A DNA stretch of 64,000 bases from positions 92,084 to 156,083 of the forward strand of contig CAVOZJ010000004.1 in assembly GCA_963700885.1 (NCBI GenBank). Direction: 5' to 3'. The position numbers and the translations under genes are program-made. Of the stretch, positions 37,563 to 45,112 are shown piece after piece. Each line of letters opens with the position of its first letter. Position 1 is the first letter of the stretch. The notes beneath the pieces are model-generated. The model was given only the letters and a program-made list of their open reading frames with translations. It was not told the origin of the DNA and searched no databases. The stretch is from Anderseniella sp963700885 (GTDB lineage Bacteria; Pseudomonadota; Alphaproteobacteria; Rhizobiales; Aestuariivirgaceae).

Positions 37563-38984
37563 ATGAACTCGAGGAAGACATTTCTGGGACCCAAACTTCG
37601 CCAACTGCGAGCCGAACGCGGCCTGACACAGTCTGGCCTGGCAACCGCTCTCGGGTTAAGCACGTCTTATGTGAACCTGCTGGAAAACAACCAGCGCAGC
37701 GTGTCTGTGCGTGTCTTGATGCGCATATCGGAAGTTTACGGGATTGAGTGGCGCGACCTGGTAGCCGATGACACACCCGGCAGGCTGGCGGAGTTGCGCA
37801 GTGTCCTGCTGGATCCGGTGTTTGATCCTACCCGTCCCGACCTTCAGGAATTGCGCGCAGCCCTCGATCATTGTCCCAGTCTGGCGCGAAGCGTGATCTC
37901 AATCTACGACAATTACCGCACCCTTACAGAACGCCTGATGTCGGTGCGCGATGCGGCATTGCAAGATGGGAGCGAGGCCATGCTGCCGGCTACGCCGGAG
38001 GCAGCGGTACATGATCTGTTCCGCAATCACCGCAACCATTTCTCGGCTCTGGAAGATATAGCGGACAGCTTTTTTGGCGGTACACGAATACCCTCAGACG
38101 AAATGTATTTTTACCTGAAGACCAGACTGAATGAGCGCCTCAAGATTGAAGTGACAACAGTTCCAGTTTCCGAATTGCCCGGAACTCTGCGCGCCTACGA
38201 TCAGGCAACGCGCAAATTGCGGCTGTCCGAGGGTCTCGACTTTCGCAACCGGATATTCCAGCTCGCTCACATGACAGGCTTGCTGGAATTCGGGCCGGAC
38301 ATCGACCAGATTGTGTCGGACAACGGGTTCGACGGGCCGCGTATTCAAGCCCGATGCCGCGTGGAACTTGCCAACTACCTTGCTGCTGCGGTGCTGATGC
38401 CCTACGATCCGTTTATCACCGAGGCCCGGGAAAGCCGATACGATCTCGATCACCTTGCTGCCCGTTTTGGCGTATCAGTTGAACAGGCATCCCATCGGGT
38501 TACCACCCTGCAAAGGGAGGGAAACAAGGGGGTGCCGTTTTTCTTCCTGCGCATAGACAAGGCCGGCAACGTCACCAAAAGGTTCAATGCGACAGCAATC
38601 CATCTTGCCGAGTATGGCGGCGCCTGCCCCCGCTGGGACATTCACATCAGTTTTCGAATGCCGGGGCGTATCCTGCCGCAATTCGTCGAGATGCCTGACG
38701 GCTCCAAGTACTTCACCATCAATAGAACTGTTGACCGCCCGACATTCGGGCATCAGAACCAGGATCACCGCCTGGCAATTACGCTCGGCTGCTCGATTGA
38801 GTATGCAAGTCAGATTGTCTATGCCGGACAATTCCAGATTGGTGATCCGGAAATTTTCACACCGATCGGGATCAACTGCAGGTTGTGCCCGCGTCATGCC
38901 TGCTCACAACGCGCTCATCAGCCCATCCATCTGGATTTGCCGATAGACGAACACAAGCGGGGGCAAACCCGGTTTGAGAGTTGA
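37563..38984 (+). CDS. XRE-family transcriptional regulator of the ScfR/RamB type
   Basis: This 473-residue regulator has an N-terminal helix-turn-helix (about residues 9-62, GLTQSGLATALGLSTSYVNL). A central peptidase-like domain of the IrrE/DUF955 type lacks a full HExxH (IFQLAHMTG). The C-terminal domain has the Cys motif INCRLCPRHACSQRA, as in RamB/ScfR regulators. Homologues control acetate, glyoxylate or propionyl-CoA metabolism in response to acyl-CoA. Divergence from a glyoxylate-related aminotransferase fits such a role (inference). Confidence 0.9.
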   Translation: MNSRKTFLGPKLRQLRAERGLTQSGLATALGLSTSYVNLLENNQRSVSVRVLMRISEVYGIEWRDLVADDTPGRLAELRSVLLDPVFDPTRPDLQELRAALDHCPSLARSVISIYDNYRTLTERLMSVRDAALQDGSEAMLPATPEAAVHDLFRNHRNHFSALEDIADSFFGGTRIPSDEMYFYLKTRLNERLKIEVTTVPVSELPGTLRAYDQATRKLRLSEGLDFRNRIFQLAHMTGLLEFGPDIDQIVSDNGFDGPRIQARCRVELANYLAAAVLMPYDPFITEARESRYDLDHLAARFGVSVEQASHRVTTLQREGNKGVPFFFLRIDKAGNVTKRFNATAIHLAEYGGACPRWDIHISFRMPGRILPQFVEMPDGSKYFTINRTVDRPTFGHQNQDHRLAITLGCSIEYASQIVYAGQFQIGDPEIFTPIGINCRLCPRHACSQRAHQPIHLDLPIDEHKRGQTRFES

Positions 38985-39014
38985 TGAACCCGTACGGATA
39001 CTCCAACACACTGT

Positions 39015-39032
39015 AATCGTTCAGTTTTATGG
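39015..39032 (+). repeat. 18-bp dispersed repeat, copy 2
   Basis: AATCGTTCAGTTTTATGG, identical to the minus strand of 12236-12253. It is followed by a weak hairpin (TCTTTGA / TCAAAGA) and again lies between two convergent gene ends. Confidence 0.7.
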
Positions 39033-39087
39033 TCTTTGACAAAGTCAATCAAAGATTACACCAATCGACATAGGTCCTGATCCGGTA

Positions 39088-39516
39088 TCAATTGTTGTAG
39101 TTTGTCCTGGCTCGCACCTCTGGTTCCTCGATCGAGATTCTTGTGATCTGAGCACGAATGTTGCGCCCCTGCCATGGAACGAGCCCGAAGGAATCACACC
39201 ACTTGGCAAACAACACCTGCCGTTCGCCTTGTACTTTCAGCGCAAACCGCAGGCATTTGCCGGATCGCTTGACCTGGCCTCCGGAAAACACGCCGGGGAT
39301 TTGCAGAGACACGCGGCAATCCGGTGTCAGCCGGGCCGTGGCTGATTCAACCCTGCCCCGAAAATTACCAGATACCTGGTATTTGCCGGGCTTTGCCCAA
39401 TCAAATCCACAGGATTTTGCCGCATGGGCTGGTTCAGGTGAAAACACGCCGCCATGCACCAGCATACCACCCGCCACAAGCAACGTCCGTGTTGCGATCA
39501 TCCACCGTCTTTTCAT
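39088..39516 (-). CDS. Small exported protein of unknown function
   Basis: This protein of about 142 residues starts at the ATG at 39516; a longer frame begins at 39573. The signal peptide (RTLLVAGGMLVHGGVFSPEPAHA, written here only as its span, residues 8-30) precedes a beta-rich mature part with four cysteines. These are the C of AAKSCGFDW, TPDCRVSL, GKCLRFAL and KWCDSF, probably two disulphides. I do not recognise a family. Its neighbours give no functional hint. Coding is supported by the signal peptide, the paired cysteines and the codon pattern. Confidence 0.65.
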   Translation of the reverse strand: MKRRWMIATRTLLVAGGMLVHGGVFSPEPAHAAKSCGFDWAKPGKYQVSGNFRGRVESATARLTPDCRVSLQIPGVFSGGQVKRSGKCLRFALKVQGERQVLFAKWCDSFGLVPWQGRNIRAQITRISIEEPEVRARTNYNN

Positions 39517-39885
39517 TGCTGACCTTCCGCTTCGCGTTGCCTTGCTCCCCCGGTTGGCCACATGCCGTGGCATATGTGTATGACGTTTATTATAGTGTTT
39601 CCTTACGCAAAGTGAAGATCAGCAGCTTCCTCGTTTTGACGGCGCACGTTCCGGGTACATATGGCGCATGGCAAACAGCCAACACGGAGCCTTTTCACAA
39701 CCCGAAAATGCCCTGCCTTCTGATTGACGCGTTTTCGCCCAAATTCGAACGCGAAATCCACAAACTAAAGTCACTTCCAAAAGCGAATGTCTATGTGACG
39801 GCATATTGGTTCCAACCGGCGGATGGGGGCGGCTGCGCAGGCAGCGGGGGCCTTGCACTGCCAGTGTCTGGATGAAAGGCTCGTC
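39517..39885. other. Gene-free divergent intergenic region
   Basis: These 369 bases separate the divergent small exported protein and the TAXI-type gene. I see no convincing gene: the open frames present have no homology-like motifs and run antisense into neighbours. A string of G-rich repeats (GGATGGGGGCGGC, GCAGCGGGGG) lies at 39820-39850. Promoters for both flanking genes presumably lie here. Confidence 0.5.
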
Positions 39886-41040
39886 ATGGCGAAAAGATAT
39901 CCGCTGTCTGTTGTTTCCATTCTGGTATTGCTTACATTCTTTCTCACATTTGTAGCTCAAAGCGCCCATTCCCAGGACGCGTCTCCCAGTGAATGGAAAT
40001 TGCGAAAGACGGCTGCCGACAGCGTAATCAGAGTGGTGGCGGAAGATGTAAACAGCACTTCTTTTCGAGCCGCAACCGAGATTGCCAGTTTGCTGGCGCG
40101 GGACGACGGGCTCAGGCTGATGACGATATCGGGACGAGGCGGCGCCGAGAATATTTCAGACCTTCTGTTCCTGAGGGACATTGATCTTGCCATCGTCTCA
40201 CTCGATACTCTGGAAAAGATAAATGCCGAAAACACCTTTCCGAAACTTGATCGCCGTGTCGCCTACGTCACCAAACTGTTCAATGAGGAAGTTCATGTGC
40301 TTGCACCAAACAAGGCCTCCAAAATACAGGATCTTGCCGGGGGCCGGATCGGTGTGGGTCCGAAAGATGGCAGTGGCGACTTTTCAGCACGAACCATTTT
40401 TGGCGCCGCTGATGTAAAATACACACCGGTTTACGGGGACTATGCCAGGGCATTGCTGCAACTTCAGAACGGTGAACTTGATGCCGTCGTCAGTGTATCG
40501 GGCAAGCCGGTCCGCATGTATGGTGACTTGCCGCCAGAATCAGGATTGCGTCTGCTTCCGGTGTCACTCGACGTGGCCGCGATGCCTGACTATATACCAG
40601 CAGCCATGGACTCCGCCGACTATCCAGATCTGATTCCCGCGGGCGAAACCATCGACACGGTAGCAGTGCAGAATGTCCTGCTGGCCTTTAACTGGAAGGA
40701 AGACACCAAACGTTACGAGAAGGTTTCCACATTCATCAATCAGTTTTTCCCAAAGGCGGATGAACTGAAACAACGCCCCAACCACCCCAAATGGAATGAA
40801 TTCAACCTGTCGGCACGACTCGACAACTGGATCCGTGTCAAGGCAGCCGAGGATGCAGCGCCGAAACCGGTTGTTGCCGCCGTTTCCGGCAGTTGCAGCA
40901 CCGACGACCTCAGGTCCGCATTTGCTCAGTACTTGGCGGCAGCCAACATCCGCGTGGCCGGGGAAATATCAAAATCGGATGCCGAGCAAATCTTCAAGGG
41001 TTTCAAGGACTGGGTCAACACCGGGGCCTCAAGCCAGTAA
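39886..41040 (+). CDS. TAXI-family (TRAP-associated) solute-binding protein
   Basis: This protein of about 384 residues has a signal peptide (SVVSILVLLTFFLTFVAQSA then HSQ). The mature fold is TAXI-like: ARDDGLRLMTISGRGGAENI, DIDLAIVSLDTLEKI, HVLAPNKASKIQDLAGGRIG with GPKDGSGDFSART, and LQNGELDAVVSVSG. TAXI proteins normally feed TRAP permeases, but no TRAP membrane subunits are nearby. A C-terminal extension of about 50 residues (from CSTDDLRSAFAQY to IFKGFKDWVNTG) goes beyond the usual domain. It is the first of four co-directional genes for exported proteins. Confidence 0.85.
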   Translation: MAKRYPLSVVSILVLLTFFLTFVAQSAHSQDASPSEWKLRKTAADSVIRVVAEDVNSTSFRAATEIASLLARDDGLRLMTISGRGGAENISDLLFLRDIDLAIVSLDTLEKINAENTFPKLDRRVAYVTKLFNEEVHVLAPNKASKIQDLAGGRIGVGPKDGSGDFSARTIFGAADVKYTPVYGDYARALLQLQNGELDAVVSVSGKPVRMYGDLPPESGLRLLPVSLDVAAMPDYIPAAMDSADYPDLIPAGETIDTVAVQNVLLAFNWKEDTKRYEKVSTFINQFFPKADELKQRPNHPKWNEFNLSARLDNWIRVKAAEDAAPKPVVAAVSGSCSTDDLRSAFAQYLAAANIRVAGEISKSDAEQIFKGFKDWVNTGASSQ

Positions 41041-41088
41041 TACGCGCCAACCTCCCGTCCGGGCCAATGCCGGACCAACCAGATCAGT

Positions 41089-42087
41089 GTGAAAACCAAC
41101 ATGTCATTATTCCGTTTCCTTCGCCGGCCCAGACTGCTTGCCGTTGTAATTCTGGCCTTGTCTTTCACTTTCGCAGGCCATGCCGCTGCCGAATGGTATC
41201 CTGAAGAACCGGTGAAGCTGGTGATAATGGCCGGAGAAGGCGGCGGGGCTGACAAGATGGCCCGGCATTTCATCAAGATCATAAACGATGAGGAAATGTC
41301 GCCGGTGCCGTTTGAACCTGTCAACATGCCCGGCAATTCCGGTGGTGATGCGTTGCAGTTCCTGAAGGCAAATGCAGGCAATCCGCACGTGGTGATGGTT
41401 ACCCTGAACAGCTTTTTCACCACGCCGCTTCGCCAGCCCGAACTGGGCATCGACATTACCGAATTTGCTCCGATCGCCCGCATGGCGGAAGACACCTTTC
41501 TGCTGTGGGTGAGCAAGGACAGCGGCATCGTGAATCTCCAGCAGTTTATCGAGCAGGCTTCGGCCAAGGGCTCCAATTGGCTGATGGCCGGCACCGGCAA
41601 AGGCGGCGAGGACAGCCTGCTGACGGACCGCCTGAACCTGACATACAGGCTGAACATGGCGTACAAACCTTTCAAGGGTGGCGGTGCGGTTGCCCGCGAA
41701 CTGGTTGAGGCCAAGGCCAATTCCACTGTGAACAACCCGTCTGAACAGGACAAGTACTACAGCCAGGGCCTGTCACGTCCGATTGCAGCGTTTACCCCCG
41801 AGCGGCTGGATCAATATCCGGACGTGCCGACATTCGCCGAGCTGGGGCATGACATGACATATTTCATGCAGAGGTCAATTGTCGGCCCACCGGGGTTGAA
41901 GCCGGAAGTGATCGCCTTTTACAAGGAAATCTTTCAGGCGGTTTATGAATCCAAGGAGTGGCAGGATTACATGAACAGCAACAGCCTGCGCGGTCAGTTT
42001 GCCTCAGGCGACAATCTGATGAAGTACTGGATATCCGGCAAGGAGAACCACAGGAAAATGCTGGCGGAAATGAAGGCCGTGAACTGA
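41089..42087 (+). CDS. TctC/Bug-family solute-binding protein
   Basis: This protein of about 332 residues has a signal peptide (LLAVVILALSFTFAGHAAA then EWYPEEPVKL). The TctC pattern includes VIMAGEGGGADKMARHF, VNMPGNSGGDALQFLK, APIARMAEDTFLLWV, FKGGGAVARELVEAKANSTV, and FMQRSIVGPPGLKPEVIAFY. Such proteins deliver carboxylates to tripartite TctABC transporters, but neither TctA nor TctB is present. GTG 41089 is the start as drawn; an ATG at 41101 fits the signal peptide equally well. It lies 48 bases after the TAXI gene. Confidence 0.85.
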   Translation: MKTNMSLFRFLRRPRLLAVVILALSFTFAGHAAAEWYPEEPVKLVIMAGEGGGADKMARHFIKIINDEEMSPVPFEPVNMPGNSGGDALQFLKANAGNPHVVMVTLNSFFTTPLRQPELGIDITEFAPIARMAEDTFLLWVSKDSGIVNLQQFIEQASAKGSNWLMAGTGKGGEDSLLTDRLNLTYRLNMAYKPFKGGGAVARELVEAKANSTVNNPSEQDKYYSQGLSRPIAAFTPERLDQYPDVPTFAELGHDMTYFMQRSIVGPPGLKPEVIAFYKEIFQAVYESKEWQDYMNSNSLRGQFASGDNLMKYWISGKENHRKMLAEMKAVN

Positions 42088-42106
42088 ATTTCAGGGGGAG
42101 ATCAAT

Positions 42107-42472
42107 ATGCGGCAAGCTTCAATTTTCGTTCTGTGCGCCCTGGCTTCGACAGCATTGGTCCCTGTTGCCATGGCTGAACCCGTGGTGCTCGTTTCCAAGG
42201 ACGGGTACACCCGGCTGTCAGGCGACCTGATCAAATTCGACAAGAAATTCTACGTCGTGAAAACGTCCGTCGGCCAGGTTCGGGTACCGGTTGCAGATGT
42301 GACGTGCGAAGGCGCTGGCTGTCCTGACCTGTCCCCCACGCCTGTTGAGCAGCCGAAGACAGAACTTACCCAGGAACAGCAACTGGAACTGTTCAAGGCA
42401 TTTCTCGAATGGCGCAAGAGCAGCGCCGATTTCAGGGCATTTCTTGAATGGCGCAAGAACAATGAAAATTAA
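42107..42472 (+). CDS. Small exported protein ending in two FLEWRK repeats
   Basis: This 121-residue protein has a signal peptide (SIFVLCALASTALVPVAMA). The beta-rich domain VSKDGYTRLSGDLIKFDKKF then VRVPVADVTCEGAGCPDL carries two cysteines. After a Pro/Gln linker, FLEWRK occurs twice, 13 codons apart. The beta-domain resembles the N-terminal module of some alphaproteobacterial phosphate-binding/OmpA-like periplasmic proteins (recollection of family pattern, not checked). A strong site (GGGGAG) precedes the ATG. The 20-base spacing to the TctC-type gene supports one operon. Function unknown. Confidence 0.75.
   Translation: MRQASIFVLCALASTALVPVAMAEPVVLVSKDGYTRLSGDLIKFDKKFYVVKTSVGQVRVPVADVTCEGAGCPDLSPTPVEQPKTELTQEQQLELFKAFLEWRKSSADFRAFLEWRKNNEN
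42397..42458 (+). repeat. Two 23-bp in-frame direct repeats encoding AFLEWRK
   Basis: Positions 42397-42419 and 42436-42458 match at 22 of 23 bases, offset by 39 bases (13 codons). Each encodes (K/R)AFLEWRK at the very C-terminus of the small exported protein. This is a recent-looking internal duplication. Confidence 0.9.
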
Positions 42473-42503
42473 ATATCAAGGGAACTGACTTGCGGAGATC
42501 CAC

Positions 42504-43595
42504 ATGAGACCAATTGAACTTGTTTCGATGCTTGCTGTTGCAAGTTTCTGGGCTGCCGGCGGTATGTCCGGTGCAAGCCCTGCAACAGCGCAATCGATAA
42601 AATGCGGCAAGCCATACACAGTCGTTGCCGGAGACAGTCTCAGCGATATTGCGCAACGGACATACGGCAATGATGCCAGCTACCAGCTCGTATACAGTGT
42701 CAACTCCGGCACGGTCGGCCCCGATCCGTCGTTTGTCCAGGAGGGCGCGGTTCTGAAAGTTCCCTGCCTGGACAATGTTACACCTTCTACCGCCAGTACG
42801 TCCGTCATTCGGCAGGTGTCGACGACAAAGGCATTGCCGCCGCCTGCTCCGAGGCAAATTCGCTTCGTAGTTGGATCCGACTGGGCACCCTTCACCAACG
42901 AAGACCAGGCCCAGGGCGGCATGATGACCGAAGTGGCCAACGTTGCCATGTCGCTTGCCGACAACAAGCCTTCCTACAAGATTGATTTCATCAACGACTG
43001 GGGAGCCCATCTGCAACCGCTGATCACCGACCACGCTTATGATTTCAGCCTTGTCTGGCTCAAGCCAAATTGCGCGCTGGTCGAAAAGCTTGGTGATGGC
43101 TCCAAGTTTCGCTGCAATAACCTTTACTGGTCGCAACCCCTGTTTGAGCAGATCATTGGCTATTATACCCGTGCCGATCACCCGCGGCCTTCCAGCCACA
43201 AGGACCTGTTCGGCCTCAATGTCTGCCGCCCCGCGGGCTACTCCACGTTCATGATGGAGGAGGTCGATCTTGTTGAGCCGAATATTTCATTCAAACGGGA
43301 AAGCACTACCACGGGTTGTTTTGAAGGCCTGGTCTCGGGCAAATATGACGTTGTCGTGCTGGCAGCGGATGTAGCCGAAGGTGCCATTGCGGAAATTGGC
43401 GCCAGGGACAAGGTCAAGTTCCAGGACCAGTTGTCCTACGTTGCAACCATGCACGCCGTCATCGCAAAGACAAATCCGCGCGCAAAGGAATATCTGGCCG
43501 TGCTGGATGGTGGCGTCACAAAGCTGAAGGATTCCGGTGAGTGGTTCAAGATTGTCACCAGGCATATGGCGGAACACCGCGCCAAGGCAAAGTAG
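42504..43595 (+). CDS. LysM domain fused to a family-3 periplasmic binding domain
   Basis: This 363-residue exported protein has a signal peptide ending near ASPATAQ and a LysM domain at about residues 35-90 (YTVVAGDSLSDIAQRTYGND to VLKVPC), flanked by cysteines. After a Pro/Ser/Thr linker a bacterial SBP-3-like domain runs about 120-355 (IRFVVGSDWAPFTNEDQAQG, FSLVWLKPNC, GLNVCRPAGYS, GCFEGLVSGKYDVVVLAADV). LysM binds peptidoglycan, so the receptor would be wall-anchored. The fusion is unusual. It is the last gene of the four-gene run, with GGAG 8 bases before the ATG. Confidence 0.85.
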   Translation: MRPIELVSMLAVASFWAAGGMSGASPATAQSIKCGKPYTVVAGDSLSDIAQRTYGNDASYQLVYSVNSGTVGPDPSFVQEGAVLKVPCLDNVTPSTASTSVIRQVSTTKALPPPAPRQIRFVVGSDWAPFTNEDQAQGGMMTEVANVAMSLADNKPSYKIDFINDWGAHLQPLITDHAYDFSLVWLKPNCALVEKLGDGSKFRCNNLYWSQPLFEQIIGYYTRADHPRPSSHKDLFGLNVCRPAGYSTFMMEEVDLVEPNISFKRESTTTGCFEGLVSGKYDVVVLAADVAEGAIAEIGARDKVKFQDQLSYVATMHAVIAKTNPRAKEYLAVLDGGVTKLKDSGEWFKIVTRHMAEHRAKAK

Positions 43596-43734
43596 ACCAA
43601 AGATCTCGTATAAATGTCCCGCCGGTTAAATCCGGCGTCAGTTACCAACCGGGAACTCTACACTCCACCGGATGAACTTGTTGAACAAAGCTTTCCGGGC
43701 CGGGTCATTGATGTTGCCGGCATGCCCGGTACTT

Positions 43735-44715
43735 TCAAGATAGGCCTGAAACGAACTCGAACAGTTCCTCCTGGGTTTTTACTGTTCCGCTTGCCGGCAT
43801 TGCCCTGGTGGACTGTTGTGCCGCCGCCGCGGTTTCCTCAGGCGGTGCGGCCAGCCCGGTTTCGGCCGGCACCGCAAGCCATTGCCCGATTGTCTTGCGG
43901 GGCACAGGTGGTGTCCCGGAGACATTCACGTTGGTTCTGGATGCAGCCTCACCTGCTTGTGCCGCCGGAACAATCTGCACCAGCCGTTCGTTTTCCGGAT
44001 TCGCCGTATCCGATGCAGAAGATGCCTCCGGGGCTGGTTCCATTGCAGCTTCAATGGCCTGGTCTGTTTCTGATTTCCGGTCAGCATCGGCAAGTGTTTC
44101 AGTTGCTTCCTGCTGCTCAGGGAATTCCGGCGCAACCGGTTCCTGCAGGACGGTTTCGCCACGCGGTTCGATGCCGGGCGGCGGCGCCGGCAGGTCAAGC
44201 GGTTTCTCGAGGCTGGTGTGTGCCGGCCCACCTGGCTCTGCTGGCGCGGATGCGGGCACGGTTGCAGCTATGGTAACAGTCTGGAGATGCGCACCTGTTC
44301 TGTCTTCAGCGTTGTTTTCCAACAGAAGTGAGGTTGCCTCCAGTTTCCCGGTTCCGGCAACGCCCGGGCCGTATGCCGAAACAGCCATGGGAGCCCCAAC
44401 CAGGTAATAAGCCGCTGCGATGCCACCGAGACTGGCCAGCAACAATGCACCGGCCAAAAGCCAGATGCGGCCCTGCCCCCTGTTTCGGTTTACAGCCCTC
44501 CTGGCGGCAGTTGCCTGCACCCGGCCTGCCAGCAGGGCATCCGGGCTCGCGGGCTGACCGGTCTGGCCTGCTGTATTAGCACCTCGCCTCGCCGGGGCGC
44601 CCGGTGCTGCGGCTTTTGCGGTAAAAGATTTGTTCCAGTTGTCGTCACCGATCTGGCTGATATCAATTCTGCTGCTTTTCGAACCATTCCCGGTGCCGTT
44701 GGCATTGCTACTCAT
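43735..44715 (-). CDS. Single-pass membrane protein with long Pro/Ala/Glu-rich periplasmic region
   Basis: This 326-residue protein has a cytoplasmic N-terminus of about 80 residues. One membrane helix follows (about 83-105, IWLLAGALLLASLGGIAAAYY), then a low-complexity region rich in Pro, Ala and Glu. The C-terminus, EELFEFVSGLS, looks like a short conserved tail. No catalytic motif is visible. It converges with the four exported-protein genes, which makes an anchoring or scaffolding role with them conceivable (inference). Its composition could also reflect a fast-evolving unrelated protein. Confidence 0.7.
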   Translation of the reverse strand: MSSNANGTGNGSKSSRIDISQIGDDNWNKSFTAKAAAPGAPARRGANTAGQTGQPASPDALLAGRVQATAARRAVNRNRGQGRIWLLAGALLLASLGGIAAAYYLVGAPMAVSAYGPGVAGTGKLEATSLLLENNAEDRTGAHLQTVTIAATVPASAPAEPGGPAHTSLEKPLDLPAPPPGIEPRGETVLQEPVAPEFPEQQEATETLADADRKSETDQAIEAAMEPAPEASSASDTANPENERLVQIVPAAQAGEAASRTNVNVSGTPPVPRKTIGQWLAVPAETGLAAPPEETAAAAQQSTRAMPASGTVKTQEELFEFVSGLS

Positions 44716-45112
44716 AACGCACTTCCCCTGTTCCGCATGCCGGTCTCACCGGATCAGCCTGGCGGTCGTTGCACATGACTTTAACGGTCTTTTGTGTGCC
44801 TTCGAAACTTCCTCATTCGTGTAAACGAAGCAAACAATGATCGGCCCGTGAACCGGCCATGAAGTATGGTTGGAAAAACAGCGCAAGTGCGGCTGTAACA
44901 AACACAGAAATCATATTGCCCCTCCACCTGGCCGGACACCAGGAACCTGGGTAAGCGCTGCACACCTACACATCACAAGGGCCGTCCCCCTGTTGTCAAC
45001 AGCCCACTGTATGCATCGAGTTCGATGTAATCAGGAAGAGATTCAGGTCAAATTGTGTTCAAACGACGACGGTATGATGATGCATCGCCCGGAATGGCTC
45101 AACCTGGTCCCG
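44716..45112. other. Gene-free region upstream of the single-pass membrane protein
   Basis: These 397 bases lie between the membrane-protein start and the thiamine-diphosphate enzyme stop, both on the minus strand. I see no convincing gene, RNA or repeat. A promoter for the membrane protein is expected near its ATG. Confidence 0.5.

Noticed and set aside
39324..39875. 183-codon plus-strand frame over the region before the TAXI gene
   Set aside because: It overlaps the small exported-protein gene antisense and has no motif or good start; left as non-coding.
42397..42458. CRISPR-like repeat
   Set aside because: Only two copies, in frame, inside a coding gene.
42432..43199. 255-codon minus-strand frame
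   Set aside because: Antisense to the LysM-SBP fusion gene, no recognisable motif.
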